Shown piece by piece: positions 17,157 through 26,898 of a stretch of 31,280 nt of DNA; position 1 is the first letter of the stretch; each line of letters begins with the position of its first letter. This stretch comes from CAKSIN01 sp964423705 (lineage in GTDB: Bacteria; Bacillota; Clostridia; UMGS1810): the NCBI GenBank assembly GCA_964423705.1, contig CAYRGA010000009.1, positions 1 through 31,280 on the forward strand. Reading direction: 5' to 3'. A model generated the notes under the pieces. It saw only the letters and a list, made by a program, of their open reading frames with translations, was not told the origin of the DNA and did not search any database. Both the position numbers and the translations under genes were made by a program.

Positions 17157-18527
17157 ATGATTAAAAGAGTAGTGGCATTTATGCTGTGCCTGTGTATGAT
17201 ATTCACTATGGCAGGCTGCGGCTCGAAGGATAAAAGCACCAAGGGCAAGGTTGAGATTTCTGTTCTTGCCAGAGGCGGTGCGGATAAGGGCGCAATTCAA
17301 AAATTTATTGATGATTTTAACAAAAACAATAAGCACAATATAGTTATCAAATATGAAGAAAAAGATGACTCCATAAGTGAATACATTCGTGTTGCTCTCC
17401 AGGCGGGAACAGCACCGGATATCATAGAGGGCATGTCAGAGTCGACCATGGATATGGCGCTTAAGAAAAACTGGCTCAGATCTCTTGACGACGATATGGT
17501 AAACAAGTATAAAGGTGAGCTCGCGGAAGGTGCTGTTACAAAAGCGGCTGACGGAAAATACTATACTGTAGGTATGGTACAGGGCGGTACATGCAGACTT
17601 ATCTATAATAAGGAGATGTTCGCTGAGTGCGGTCTTGACCCGGAGAATCCTCCGAAAACATGGGAAGAAGTGAGAGAATATGCTAAAATCCTCACCAAAA
17701 ACGGCGGCGGTAAAAAGTACGGCTTTGCACTTCCGTTTAAAAACGAAGGCTTCGGCAGATGGTACGTCATGATAGCCGGAGCACCGTCCGATAAGTATAA
17801 TAATGACGGATTTGACAATGCAACAGGTAAGTTCGACTTTAGCATCTATGAAGATATGATTAATATGTACAAAGATATCATAAATGACGGTTCCACCTTC
17901 CCGTCACCTACGACTTTGGATAACGACACCGCCAGAGCGCAGTTCGCCGCAGGAAATGTCGGCATGATGCTCGGTATGCGCTGGGATGTGGGCGTATTTA
18001 ACAATCAGTTCCCCTGTCAGATGGAGTGGGGACTTACAAACATTCCTACCTTCACAGGTGAGATTACCGGTTCTTATCCGGGCGGTACAGGTTCAACGGG
18101 CGGCAAATACATGACTGCCAACAGCAAGCATCCAAAGGAGCAGCTCATAGTTTGGGAATATCTGCACAGTAAGGAATACGCGAAGGCTATGCAGGATGCC
18201 GGCGTAATCGTATCAACCTACAAGGATATAGGAAATTTAGACACACTTGAAAGTGACCTCAAGGGTTACAAGGAGCTTTACCTCCCCGATGAAGGAGTCA
18301 GAATTCACCACATAGATACACCTAAGAAACCCAATCCGGCTATCCAGGGCGACAACTACGAAAAAGCCTTCACGGCGATGGTTATGGGACAGCTCGACGT
18401 TAAGAAGGGACTCAAAGACCTTACCGACAGATACAATGAAGGCTTGAAGGAATGGGAGAAAAAGGGCAATAAAATAGAGGATTACATCATTAAGGACTGG
18501 GATCCTAATACCTATATCCCCGAATAA
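17157..18527 (+). CDS. Sugar ABC transporter solute-binding lipoprotein
   Basis: This 456-residue protein has a lipoprotein signal peptide ending in the lipobox TMAGC (Cys21), so it is lipid-anchored outside the membrane. The body matches family-1 extracellular solute-binding proteins (MalE/YesO type): ISVLARGGADKGAIQKFIDDF at the start, AGTAPDIIEG, LIYNKEMFAECGLDPENPPKTWEE and a late FAAGNVGMMLG segment. It should deliver oligosaccharide to the permeases at 4987-6761, although about 10 kb separates them. The following hydrolase starts 11 bases downstream. A hairpin and a palindrome in its leader suggest separately tuned expression, as binding proteins are usually needed in excess over permeases. 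Codons end in C more often than in the early genes of the island. Confidence 0.93.
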   Translation: MIKRVVAFMLCLCMIFTMAGCGSKDKSTKGKVEISVLARGGADKGAIQKFIDDFNKNNKHNIVIKYEEKDDSISEYIRVALQAGTAPDIIEGMSESTMDMALKKNWLRSLDDDMVNKYKGELAEGAVTKAADGKYYTVGMVQGGTCRLIYNKEMFAECGLDPENPPKTWEEVREYAKILTKNGGGKKYGFALPFKNEGFGRWYVMIAGAPSDKYNNDGFDNATGKFDFSIYEDMINMYKDIINDGSTFPSPTTLDNDTARAQFAAGNVGMMLGMRWDVGVFNNQFPCQMEWGLTNIPTFTGEITGSYPGGTGSTGGKYMTANSKHPKEQLIVWEYLHSKEYAKAMQDAGVIVSTYKDIGNLDTLESDLKGYKELYLPDEGVRIHHIDTPKKPNPAIQGDNYEKAFTAMVMGQLDVKKGLKDLTDRYNEGLKEWEKKGNKIEDYIIKDWDPNTYIPE

Positions 18528-18537
18528 GGAGAAGCAT

Positions 18538-21500
18538 ATGAAAAGAATTTTAGCTCAAATTATAACAATACTGCTGATTTTCAGTATGTCTGTATCCGCG
18601 GCTCCATCCTTCGGCGGCTCTGATGTACAGACCACAGGCGGTACGGAGATTATTGCACCCGAAAGCGGTGACTCTGTTGTATCGGCAGATGGTGTTCCGG
18701 ATTTTTCGGACGACTTCTCCATAATGCAGCCTCACTGGAGCGTATATAATAATATGACCCCCGAGGACGGCGTGCTTAAAACCAATGTTAAAGAGCTTTC
18801 TTCAATTTACAGTGTAAACGACAACTGGGAAAACTTTAACATGGAATGTGATTTCACCATAAAGGCTGAACCCGATGATAACAGTTTTTGGTTTGGATTT
18901 TCACTCAGAGGAACTTGCGTATTCTTCTACAGATCACAGTTCCAGTACAAATCCGATGAAAGCGGTGTTCAGTCGGGCGGTACAATACCTCAGGCGTTGG
19001 AGAGCGAAGTACCGTATACAGTTAGAATTGAAGCCGGCGAAAAAGCCGCATCCGTATACTTAAAGCGAAAGGCTTCCGGAAGCTTTAACAAGCTCGGCAT
19101 AATTCCGATATTTAAAACAAAGGGCACTGTCGGTTTGGAAGCGTGGGTTTCACAGCTTGAATTTGATAATTTCAAAGTGTGGAACACCACAAAAAAAGCC
19201 GTAACACTTGACAAAATCATGCTCACTGCATTTAAGGGTGAGAGTGCCAAGTTAAATGCGACTGTTCAAAACGGTGAGGAAGTGGAATTCACTTCATCAA
19301 ATATAAACGTTGCCACGGTTAATTCCGAGGGAACTATTGACCCCATAAACCTCGGCTCTGCACTCATCACTGCCAAGGGCAAGGCGAGCGGTGTAGAGGC
19401 TACTTGCTATGTGTCCGTAGTGACACCGCTTAAGGCGATAGTGCCTTGCACAATGGAGCGTACCATGTACACGGGTGACAGTGTGAATTTCACGGTTGCA
19501 GCATCACCGGCAGAGGCGTATAATGCACAGCTTATATGGTCTGTAAGTGATGAAAGCATATTATCGATTACCGGTTCTTCATACACCGTCAGAGGTGTTA
19601 AGGGGCACAAGCCCGGCGATGCCACACTTACCGTAGCTACTGCAGACGGTACGATATCACAGGATATTCTTTTCCACATATTGGAACGTCCGGAGCTTGA
19701 AACAGAGGATATCGAGTTTTCCATGAAGGGCATAAGCCACAAAATCCCGGATATAAAATTTGGTGTCTGTGCCGCTACAGCGGACGGCTCGGCTACCTGG
19801 GGAAGAACGCGTGACCTTCATGAGAGATTGACAGCTCACGATACGAATCTTATAAAGGATATCGGCTTTAAGCATGTTAAGACCTTCGCAGCTAATTATG
19901 ACCCCTACAAGGGAAAATCCACTAAGGAAGGTTCATATGAATGGGGAGATAAATTCTACATTGAGGACTATATCAATCAGGCACTTGATGCGGGAGTTCA
20001 GCACATTTGGGATGCCAACTCAACTATAATAGACTCAAGCAAATTTGAAAAGGGTCCAGACCTTGAAACCTGCCTTATGGCTATAAAGAAGCTCAAGGAA
20101 AAAGACCCCGACCACCCGGTAATGGTGGTATACACCTGTGAAGCGTATGCAAAGGTATATGAGGACACCATTCCCACAGCCGCAGATTACGTGGAACAGT
20201 GCAAAATCTTGTCAAAGCGTATAAAAGAAGAGATTGACCCGGATGCTAAGTTCGTAGTTACCATGATGACACCGGCTTCATACCGTGGCATAGTAGTCGA
20301 TCCGAATAACTGGCTTCGTAACGAAGAAGACCTTGAATACACTCAGGGTGAGAGAGTATATGACTGGGTAGCAGAGCTTACCAACGGTGACACAAGCTGG
20401 TTTGACGGCTATGACTGCCACAATTACACAAACGCCTTTGACGGTATCAACATAACGGCTGACGATTACATGGACGAATGTACTGTTCATACTATTTACA
20501 GCCACAGAGGCGGTTACGTGGAATTCCAGAGACTCTTTGACGGCAAGGAATACTGGGATACCGAGTGGGGTGAGCTTCCTTACTGGCAGTATTACGCACC
20601 GACTATACCCGAAAGAGCACGTATGGAGAATCAGCGTACCGTAGGAGCTGCCGTGGTGGTTCTCACAGAGCTCGGCGAGCACATGATGATTGAAAACATG
20701 AAGATATCTTCGTATTTCCATACGAATGACAAATCAGGCTTCGGTCTGACGAGCTACAGCGGTGCCGACGGTGCCGAGCCCGTATATTATCCCTACTATT
20801 ACGCCCTAAAAGCGGCAGGTGAAATATTCGGTGCTAACGGCAGGTGCGATTATTCATATCCGCTTACCGTCACAAAGGGAAAAACAATAACCAGTATCAA
20901 ACACATGAACTCGGACAGTGAGCCGCTTAATACCTATGGTGCATATGCATACGGCTTCGGTGACGAAAACAACCTCAAAGAGGTTATGATAACCAACTGC
21001 GGCTACAAGACGATGCGTGTAAAAATCACGGATTCCAAGCTCAAAAAGACCTGGGAATACAAGCCGAATGATTATACAGACCCGTATGAGGGCTTCTTCG
21101 TAAAAACTCAGCAGGACTGGGATGAACTCACAAATGACATGGTGACCAAGCCCACATACTTTGAGGACGGCGAATATGAGGAATACATCGAAGTACCGCC
21201 GTATTCTGCGGTTATAGCAAGTGTAGAGTGCACCACTCAAAAGAATGTTCTCTCCGATGATATCAATGCCAAATTAAACGGTTCATTGGTACTCAGAGCA
21301 GACAGCGCAAAAGCCATTCTTCCGGACGGCTTCGTAAGATACATTGACCCGGCTAACCCCGATGTTAAGCCTGCTACCGTGAACGACAGAACCATGGTTC
21401 CGCTTAGAATCGGTGTGGAAGCTTTCAAGGACACAAACGTGGTATGGAACGGAAATGAGGATTCCATCACAGTTGACTGCTTAGCTGCAAAGATTAAGAT

Positions 21501-21747
21501 GTTCGTCGGTGACCCGATATTAAAATGTGATTTTAACATCACAGTTGAGGGTGACGAGTGGACAGTGGAAAGCGACGTGGCACCCCAGGTGATAAACGAC
21601 AGAACACTTGTACCCATAAGGGTTCTCACGGAAAACATGAAGAAAAATGTTTTCTGGGATGAGGAAACTAAGCTTATCATCATTGGTGACAGTCAGCTTG
21701 ATTTAAGTCGTGATGAGCTTAATTCAATATCTGCGGCACTGAATTAA
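18538..21747 (+). CDS. Second secreted predicted hydrolase, with copper-amine-oxidase-N domain
   Basis: This 1069-residue protein has a signal peptide (1-21), a LamG-like domain (about 55-215), two Big_2-like Ig domains (about 220-295 and 298-385) and a predicted barrel (about 395-775). Candidate catalytic glutamates are E535 (VVYTCEAYA) and E676 (YWDTEWGE). After a beta linker comes a copper-amine-oxidase N-terminal-type repeat (about 915-1055) with RTMVPLR and RTLVPIRVLTE, a module common at the ends of clostridial wall proteins. The barrel is homologous to that at 1382: IDNVTMAAYFLYNDNQGFG there aligns with IENMKISSYFHTNDKSGFG here. The C-terminal modules differ between the two. It is likely co-transcribed with the binding protein. 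The substrate is unknown. Confidence 0.65.
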   Translation: MKRILAQIITILLIFSMSVSAAPSFGGSDVQTTGGTEIIAPESGDSVVSADGVPDFSDDFSIMQPHWSVYNNMTPEDGVLKTNVKELSSIYSVNDNWENFNMECDFTIKAEPDDNSFWFGFSLRGTCVFFYRSQFQYKSDESGVQSGGTIPQALESEVPYTVRIEAGEKAASVYLKRKASGSFNKLGIIPIFKTKGTVGLEAWVSQLEFDNFKVWNTTKKAVTLDKIMLTAFKGESAKLNATVQNGEEVEFTSSNINVATVNSEGTIDPINLGSALITAKGKASGVEATCYVSVVTPLKAIVPCTMERTMYTGDSVNFTVAASPAEAYNAQLIWSVSDESILSITGSSYTVRGVKGHKPGDATLTVATADGTISQDILFHILERPELETEDIEFSMKGISHKIPDIKFGVCAATADGSATWGRTRDLHERLTAHDTNLIKDIGFKHVKTFAANYDPYKGKSTKEGSYEWGDKFYIEDYINQALDAGVQHIWDANSTIIDSSKFEKGPDLETCLMAIKKLKEKDPDHPVMVVYTCEAYAKVYEDTIPTAADYVEQCKILSKRIKEEIDPDAKFVVTMMTPASYRGIVVDPNNWLRNEEDLEYTQGERVYDWVAELTNGDTSWFDGYDCHNYTNAFDGINITADDYMDECTVHTIYSHRGGYVEFQRLFDGKEYWDTEWGELPYWQYYAPTIPERARMENQRTVGAAVVVLTELGEHMMIENMKISSYFHTNDKSGFGLTSYSGADGAEPVYYPYYYALKAAGEIFGANGRCDYSYPLTVTKGKTITSIKHMNSDSEPLNTYGAYAYGFGDENNLKEVMITNCGYKTMRVKITDSKLKKTWEYKPNDYTDPYEGFFVKTQQDWDELTNDMVTKPTYFEDGEYEEYIEVPPYSAVIASVECTTQKNVLSDDINAKLNGSLVLRADSAKAILPDGFVRYIDPANPDVKPATVNDRTMVPLRIGVEAFKDTNVVWNGNEDSITVDCLAAKIKMFVGDPILKCDFNITVEGDEWTVESDVAPQVINDRTLVPIRVLTENMKKNVFWDEETKLIIIGDSQLDLSRDELNSISAALN

Positions 21748-21767
21748 CATATTTGCATTAAGGATTT

Positions 21768-21800
21768 ATTGCGGGGCGGGTGAGTGCGTCCGCCCTCAAT
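21768..21800 (+). terminator. GC-rich hairpin ending the structural-gene block
   Basis: ATTG-C-GGGGCGG (21768-21779) pairs with CCGCCCTCAAT (21790-21800) with one bulged C and one G-U pair. Downstream is AAAAATAC rather than a T run, so it is not a textbook terminator. It begins 21 bases after the hydrolase stop and just before the promoter of the regulator genes. Confidence 0.5.
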
Positions 21801-21819
21801 AAAAATACTTTCTTAAATA

Positions 21820-21848
21820 TTGATATTTCGGCAAAACCGATGTATAAT
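21820..21848 (+). promoter_or_regulatory. Sigma-A promoter of the two-component genes
   Basis: TTGATA (21820-21825), a 17-base spacer and TATAAT (21843-21848) give a near-consensus promoter about 70 bases before the regulator ATG. It suggests constitutive supply of the regulator and kinase, unlike the poor -35 boxes of the structural promoters. Confidence 0.75.
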
Positions 21849-21916
21849 AGCATTGAAGCTTATTTATGATAAGCAAAAATCATTAAACGTTTTTAAAAAT
21901 CCGGGAGGGAGGTACT

Positions 21917-23161
21917 ATGACACTACTGATTGTCGATGATGAAAAGTACATTTGTGACAGCGTCGCCGGTGGAACAGACTGGCATGAGCACGGTATCGAG
22001 AATGTTTTCACGGCGAACAATGTGCGCAGTGCGTTGGAGCTTTTGAAAAATCAAACCGTTGATGTTATGATTACCGATATACGCATGCCGGATCTTTCGG
22101 GAATCGACTTGATAAAATACATGGCGGTCGCATCGCCGAAAACCAAGATTATAGTGATAAGCGGCTATGATAAATTTGAATATGCATGCGAAGCACTGAA
22201 ATACGGTGTATCGGATTATCTGCTTAAGCCGGTGAGGGTAGAGGATATTGTCGAATCCGTGAAAAAGGCTCTCGCTAAAATCAATGAAGAGCACAGCTTC
22301 TCACCGGATAATCTGGCGGTTTTAAAATACGATTTTCTGTACAAGCTGTTAAATAACAGCGACACAAACAGTTTGAATATCAAGGAAAGCATATCGAGAT
22401 TTCAGCTGAATGTATTTGACAATAGTTTCAAGCTGGTGCTTTTTTTATATGAGATTTCCGACCAGAGTGAATGGGACAAATACGCCGATTCATGGCTGGT
22501 GAAAGTTGGTATGGAAAATATCCTCAATGAGTATTTTGAAGGAAAATTCAGTTTTGAAATACTCGATGATAAAAGCAACCATCTCATAATGTTTGCTGCA
22601 TCTGATGAGGGAATGTCGGACTATGATCTCAGACATGAGATCAACGAGTGCTGTGCATTATTGACGGAGAAGATGGAGCTTTCGTCGGTATATGCGATAA
22701 TCAGCGACGAATGTAATAACATTTCGGAAATCGCCGGAATATACAAAAGGATTATTCGTTTCATAGGTTATCCCATAAAAAGCCAAAACGGCAACTATGT
22801 GTTCGGCTTTGACGATTTCGGAAATATGAAAAACAACATTCTCATAGCCGATGCTATGGACTATGTGAAAAATCATATTTACGGTGAAATAGCCGTGTAT
22901 GATGTGTGCAGGTCTATCGGACTGTCACAGAACTATTTTTCATCATTATTTAAAAAGATTACCGGTTTAAATTTTACCGATTATGTAAATAACGAAAAAA
23001 TAGCGATAGCAAAGAAGTATCTGGCTACCAGTGACAAGAGTGTCGCACAGATATCCGAGCTTCTCGGCTTCAGCTATGACAAGTACTTTATACGGGTATT
23101 TAAGAAATATGCGGGTGTATCACCTGCGGTATTTCGTTCTCAGATAAAGAATAAGGATTGA
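21917..23161 (+). CDS. AraC-type response regulator (YesN-like)
   Basis: This 414-residue DNA-binding regulator has an N-terminal receiver domain (1-120) with acidic residues D7/D8, phospho-acceptor D54 (MITDIRMPD) and the LLKPV lysine. A middle linker domain (about 125-310) precedes a C-terminal AraC double helix-turn-helix (about 315-412) with SIGLSQNYFSSLFKKITG and ISELLGFSYDKYFIRVFKKYAGVSP. Such regulators normally activate adjacent sugar-uptake operons on phosphorylation. The kinase gene begins 4 bases after its stop. It is the natural candidate to bind the 13-mer shared by the promoters at 1206 and 24905. The start is fixed by GGGAGGGAGG. Confidence 0.95.
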   Translation: MTLLIVDDEKYICDSVAGGTDWHEHGIENVFTANNVRSALELLKNQTVDVMITDIRMPDLSGIDLIKYMAVASPKTKIIVISGYDKFEYACEALKYGVSDYLLKPVRVEDIVESVKKALAKINEEHSFSPDNLAVLKYDFLYKLLNNSDTNSLNIKESISRFQLNVFDNSFKLVLFLYEISDQSEWDKYADSWLVKVGMENILNEYFEGKFSFEILDDKSNHLIMFAASDEGMSDYDLRHEINECCALLTEKMELSSVYAIISDECNNISEIAGIYKRIIRFIGYPIKSQNGNYVFGFDDFGNMKNNILIADAMDYVKNHIYGEIAVYDVCRSIGLSQNYFSSLFKKITGLNFTDYVNNEKIAIAKKYLATSDKSVAQISELLGFSYDKYFIRVFKKYAGVSPAVFRSQIKNKD

Positions 23162-23165
23162 TATT

Positions 23166-24869
23166 ATGAAAAAATGCCTTAATGTTTTCAGCTCGAAAAT
23201 TGCATATCGTATAGCGGCGGTTATGATTCTCATAACCGTTGTTTCAACTATAATTGTAGGTATGACGGTAGTAATGTATGCCGGAACCATGTTTAAAAGC
23301 GATTCGCATGCGCAGCTTAACACTATCCATGAGCAGCAGGTTAAAAATGTGAATGCGCAGTTTGATTTTTTTATAAAACAGATGATGTACATTGAAATTG
23401 ACCCTGACTTTGTCAATTTAGCAAAACCATCGGCAGGAACTGTGGTAAATGATTATACTCGTATCTCGCATATTTTTACCGAGTACCGAACACAATTTTA
23501 TAACATAATAGACAGTATTTATTATTACAGATATGACAATACACTTTTTTCGGAATATAACTATTACACCGATATTCCTGAGGATAAATTCGCTTTTGTG
23601 GCAGCGGCACAGGAGCAGAGCGAAACACCGGTTTGGATATTCCCTCAAAAGGATTTGGCGGGTATCGAATACGGCTTTAACGAAAAATGCATCAGTGTCG
23701 TTAAGGAGTTACGTATTAATTCTGCGGATGCGGGCGTACTTGTCTTTAATATAAATATTTCGCTTCTCAACAACATTACTGAGGATATATACATAAAACC
23801 GAATCTGTACAAGACGGTGATTTTCGATGATGAGAATACCATTGTAACATCGGGACTTTTAGATATCGATGCCGGCGAAGTAAAGGCAGAGAAGGTCGCC
23901 GGCGGCGTGACGGTGATGATGCAGGAACTTAATTTCGGCGGCTACAGGCTGGTCACGGCGTTTTCAAACAGCTTGCTTACAAATCAGCCTAAACTTGTTA
24001 TAATGTTCGCGCTGCTTAGCATACTCCTGTGTTTGATAGTCGTGTTCGTTGTCACCATAGTGGTGTCGAACAGCATAGCAAAGCCCATAACGGATTTCAC
24101 ACGAAGCATAAAGCCTGTCATAGGCGGTGAATACAATGTACGCTTTAATTATGACAAAAACGATGAAATCGGAATTTTGTCCGACACTTATAATCAGATG
24201 CTCGACAGAACTCAGCAGCTTATGGAGGAGGTCAAGAGCGAGCGTGAGCTTAAGATAATATCGGAGCACAACTCACTTTTGCAGCAGATTAATGCACACT
24301 TTCTATATAACACCTTGGATATAATATACTGGATGTCGAAAAACGGCGAAAGCAACGATGCCGCCGAAATCACGGTTTCACTGGCAGAACTCTTGAGATT
24401 GTCCGTGAACAGCGGTGAAAATCTCACTTTGGTCGAAAAGGAAATAAAACATTTGAAAAAATATCTTTTTATAGAAAAGTACAGGTATGAGTTTGAATAT
24501 GACATAAATGTCAGTGAGGATGTGCTAAATTATAAAATCCCGAAGCTCATACTTCAACCGCTGGCGGAAAATTCGATATTGCACGGTTTCAGAAACATTT
24601 CGTACCTCGGAAAGATAACCGTGAACGGCTTTTTAAAAGATGAGAATATCATTTTTGAGGTGACAGACAACGGTATCGGTTTTGATACCAAGGCTGTGGA
24701 TGCCGATATAAGAATGCATGCGGTTAAGGTGGAGAAAAATGCGAATTTCGCACTTTCAAACATTTTCTCACGGTTTAAGGTTGTATACGGCAGAGAGGAC
24801 TGTATCAGCTTGAAATCTTCACCCGAAGGAGGAACTACCGTAACATATACGCTGCCGATAATTGATTAA
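23166..24869 (+). CDS. Sensor histidine kinase (YesM-like)
   Basis: This 567-residue membrane kinase has two membrane segments (about 14-42 and 278-302) enclosing an extracellular sensor domain of about 235 residues, probably of the dCache type. A HAMP region (about 300-355) follows, then a His_kinase domain with phospho-acceptor H378 and a HATPase domain with the N box (LQPLAENSILHGF, N469) and DNGIGF (501-506). The phosphorylation motif reads INAHFLYN, where most of this family have INPHFLYN. It phosphorylates the regulator encoded 4 bases upstream. The ligand is presumably an oligosaccharide, directly or through the binding protein. Confidence 0.94.
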   Translation: MKKCLNVFSSKIAYRIAAVMILITVVSTIIVGMTVVMYAGTMFKSDSHAQLNTIHEQQVKNVNAQFDFFIKQMMYIEIDPDFVNLAKPSAGTVVNDYTRISHIFTEYRTQFYNIIDSIYYYRYDNTLFSEYNYYTDIPEDKFAFVAAAQEQSETPVWIFPQKDLAGIEYGFNEKCISVVKELRINSADAGVLVFNINISLLNNITEDIYIKPNLYKTVIFDDENTIVTSGLLDIDAGEVKAEKVAGGVTVMMQELNFGGYRLVTAFSNSLLTNQPKLVIMFALLSILLCLIVVFVVTIVVSNSIAKPITDFTRSIKPVIGGEYNVRFNYDKNDEIGILSDTYNQMLDRTQQLMEEVKSERELKIISEHNSLLQQINAHFLYNTLDIIYWMSKNGESNDAAEITVSLAELLRLSVNSGENLTLVEKEIKHLKKYLFIEKYRYEFEYDINVSEDVLNYKIPKLILQPLAENSILHGFRNISYLGKITVNGFLKDENIIFEVTDNGIGFDTKAVDADIRMHAVKVEKNANFALSNIFSRFKVVYGREDCISLKSSPEGGTTVTYTLPIID

Positions 24870-24904
24870 AACAGTGCCGACTGTGTACATCGCTTTTAAT
24901 GGCA

Positions 24905-24965
24905 TAGAAATTTATACATTAAAAGTTGCATTATAAGTTTATAAAAAATGCCGTTATGATAAAAT
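24905..24965 (+). promoter_or_regulatory. Second copy of the shared promoter element
   Basis: TAGAAATTTATAC (24905-24917) is identical to 1206-1218. Conserved CAT (24929-24931), GTTT (24937-24940) and TAAAATT (24960-24966) follow at spacing equal to within one base. The -10 box lies about 33 bases before the ATG, and no good -35 box is visible. This gives the last hydrolase its own start site under the same control as the main operon. Confidence 0.5.
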
Positions 24966-24997
24966 TTATTTAAAATCGAATTACAGGAGGCGGCTTC

Positions 24998-26854
24998 ATG
25001 GCGGACAGAGATACAGTATTAAACGGTATACACATAGGAGAACATGATTTCATACCGGAGAAAATCATCGATGAAATTAAAACCAGATGCATTGACAAAG
25101 GCTTTAACTATGCGGTTCTTCGACCGCACGGTAATGGAATCACGCAGGAGGATTACTGCAGGTGGGCGAAGTACCTGGCGGAAAATAAAATATACTTTAT
25201 GCTTTTGTATACAATAAAAAACGATTACACAAACATAAAGAAAAGCTTGCTGACACGTGAAACCGTACAGAAAATCAAGGAAACGGCAGGGGAGTATTTT
25301 ATGGGTGATTTGCTCGGAGAACCCGGAAGCTATTTCACCATAAAATCCGAAGGATATTTCGTTCCTGAACACCCGGCAAAGCCGCTGCAGAATATAAATG
25401 ACATGAATGAAGGCGAGAAAAACTATATCGCTTATGTTTCGGATTATGTGCGCCTTGACAATGAGCTTGGCATTGAGGATGTGGCATGTGTAGATGCAAC
25501 CATGTTTTCGTGCTACAATATCAAAAGCGGTGTTACTGTCCCGATTTTGGAGGTAATGATAGGAAATCCCGAGATGCTCATTGCTGAGGTACGAGGTGCG
25601 GCAAGAGCATACGGCAAAAAAATGTGGGGTACATACATAGCGCAGGAGTGGTACGGCGGAAAGCATCACGAGGATGTGCTGAAGCAAAAAAGACTTTCAC
25701 TGGCATATAAATATTCATACATATCCGGTTCGAATATTTTCTGCCTTGAAAGCGGAGATGAACAGTTAAATTCATTCGGAAGCTTCTACGATTATGAGCA
25801 CGAGTATTGCCGCATGTACAGAGAGGTTTTGGATGAATTTAACACCTTTGTAAAAAGTGATAATCGGCCGTGCGGCGGTCCCAGGACGAAAATTGCCTTT
25901 GTAATGGGTAACAATGACGGCTACGGTGGCGGACCTCAGGGAAGCCGCGTGTGGGGACAGCTTACCGACCGCCGTTGGGGAAGCGGTGATGCCGAGCACA
26001 GCTGGCGCATTCTGGACGATATATCAAAAAGTGCAGATTGGTATTGGTCAGAAAATTTCGGTAAAAATGATTTCAGCGGACACATACCTTACGGGATGTA
26101 CGATGTAATTCCCGCTGATTCGAATTTCAACGTAATGGCTAAATACGAATATCTGTTTTTTGTGGGCTGGAATACAATGACAGAAGATATATATGAGAAT
26201 TTGATGAAATATGTAAAAAACGGCGGAAGGCTTGTAATGACTGCCGCACACCTTAACACAAATCCGCGGCGTGACGGCGAAATAAACATAATTAACAACG
26301 GAAGCGTAGACGATTTATTCGGATGCAGTATAACGGGTGAGTTTACCAGCGGTGACGGAATTAAGTTTGCATCAAAATCAATAATGCCGGATGTCCTGTA
26401 TCCGGGTCTTGCCGATTATAACAAGGACGGCGGTGACCCGTTCTATTCCTTTGGTTATGCCCGATATGCCAAAACGACACTTCAGGGCGGAGCGGCATCA
26501 GCCATACTCGATGACTGCTTTGCACCCGTGACGGATAAACACGATGCGGCGATTGTGGAAAACAAGCTCGGTGACGGCTATGCAGTACTGCTGACCACTC
26601 TTGAATACCCGGGCAAACCTGCGGTGTATACCCTGTATAAGATTGTTGTTTCCATTCTGATGTACGCATGCCACGAACAAAGTGATATTAAATTATACGG
26701 TAGCACGAAGATAAAATTTGCGGTTTATAAGGACGATGTAATGTATATGCTGAATACTGATTTTGACAGTGTGTGCAATGCACATGTGGTTTATAAAAAT
26801 AAAGAAACCGTGTACAGCTTAAAGCCCGGTGAGCTTTTGCGTGTGGAATTATAA
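24998..26854 (+). CDS. Cytoplasmic predicted glycoside hydrolase, 618 aa
   Basis: No signal peptide is present. A predicted barrel (about 1-290) has candidate catalytic glutamates E108 (DLLGEPGS) and E251 (IFCLESGDEQ). A GATase-like domain (about 295-440) carries VGWNTM and YVKNGGRLV, then LFGCSITGEF, and a small C-terminal beta domain carries YMLNTDFDS. The order matches GH42-like enzymes and the C-terminal two-thirds of the 966-residue protein at 12355, including WGTYIAQ against WGVHIAI and LNTNPRR against LSTNTRR. It should act on imported products. AGGAGG (24985-24990) fixes the start. It has its own copy of the locus promoter and a strong terminator, so it is a single-gene unit at the island edge. 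Exact family and substrate are unknown. Confidence 0.6.
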   Translation: MADRDTVLNGIHIGEHDFIPEKIIDEIKTRCIDKGFNYAVLRPHGNGITQEDYCRWAKYLAENKIYFMLLYTIKNDYTNIKKSLLTRETVQKIKETAGEYFMGDLLGEPGSYFTIKSEGYFVPEHPAKPLQNINDMNEGEKNYIAYVSDYVRLDNELGIEDVACVDATMFSCYNIKSGVTVPILEVMIGNPEMLIAEVRGAARAYGKKMWGTYIAQEWYGGKHHEDVLKQKRLSLAYKYSYISGSNIFCLESGDEQLNSFGSFYDYEHEYCRMYREVLDEFNTFVKSDNRPCGGPRTKIAFVMGNNDGYGGGPQGSRVWGQLTDRRWGSGDAEHSWRILDDISKSADWYWSENFGKNDFSGHIPYGMYDVIPADSNFNVMAKYEYLFFVGWNTMTEDIYENLMKYVKNGGRLVMTAAHLNTNPRRDGEINIINNGSVDDLFGCSITGEFTSGDGIKFASKSIMPDVLYPGLADYNKDGGDPFYSFGYARYAKTTLQGGAASAILDDCFAPVTDKHDAAIVENKLGDGYAVLLTTLEYPGKPAVYTLYKIVVSILMYACHEQSDIKLYGSTKIKFAVYKDDVMYMLNTDFDSVCNAHVVYKNKETVYSLKPGELLRVEL

Positions 26855-26898
26855 AAATTATATGTTGTCTTTGACGACAGAACAAATTTGAACTTTGT

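Noticed and set aside
21237..21683. 148-aa minus-strand open frame
   Set aside because: It is antisense to the well-recognised copper-amine-oxidase-N module of the hydrolase at 18538.
25019..25687. 222-aa minus-strand open frame, the longest antisense frame
   Set aside because: It is fully opposite the hydrolase at 24998, whose family resemblance is clear. The antisense product has shadow-like composition and no recognisable domain.
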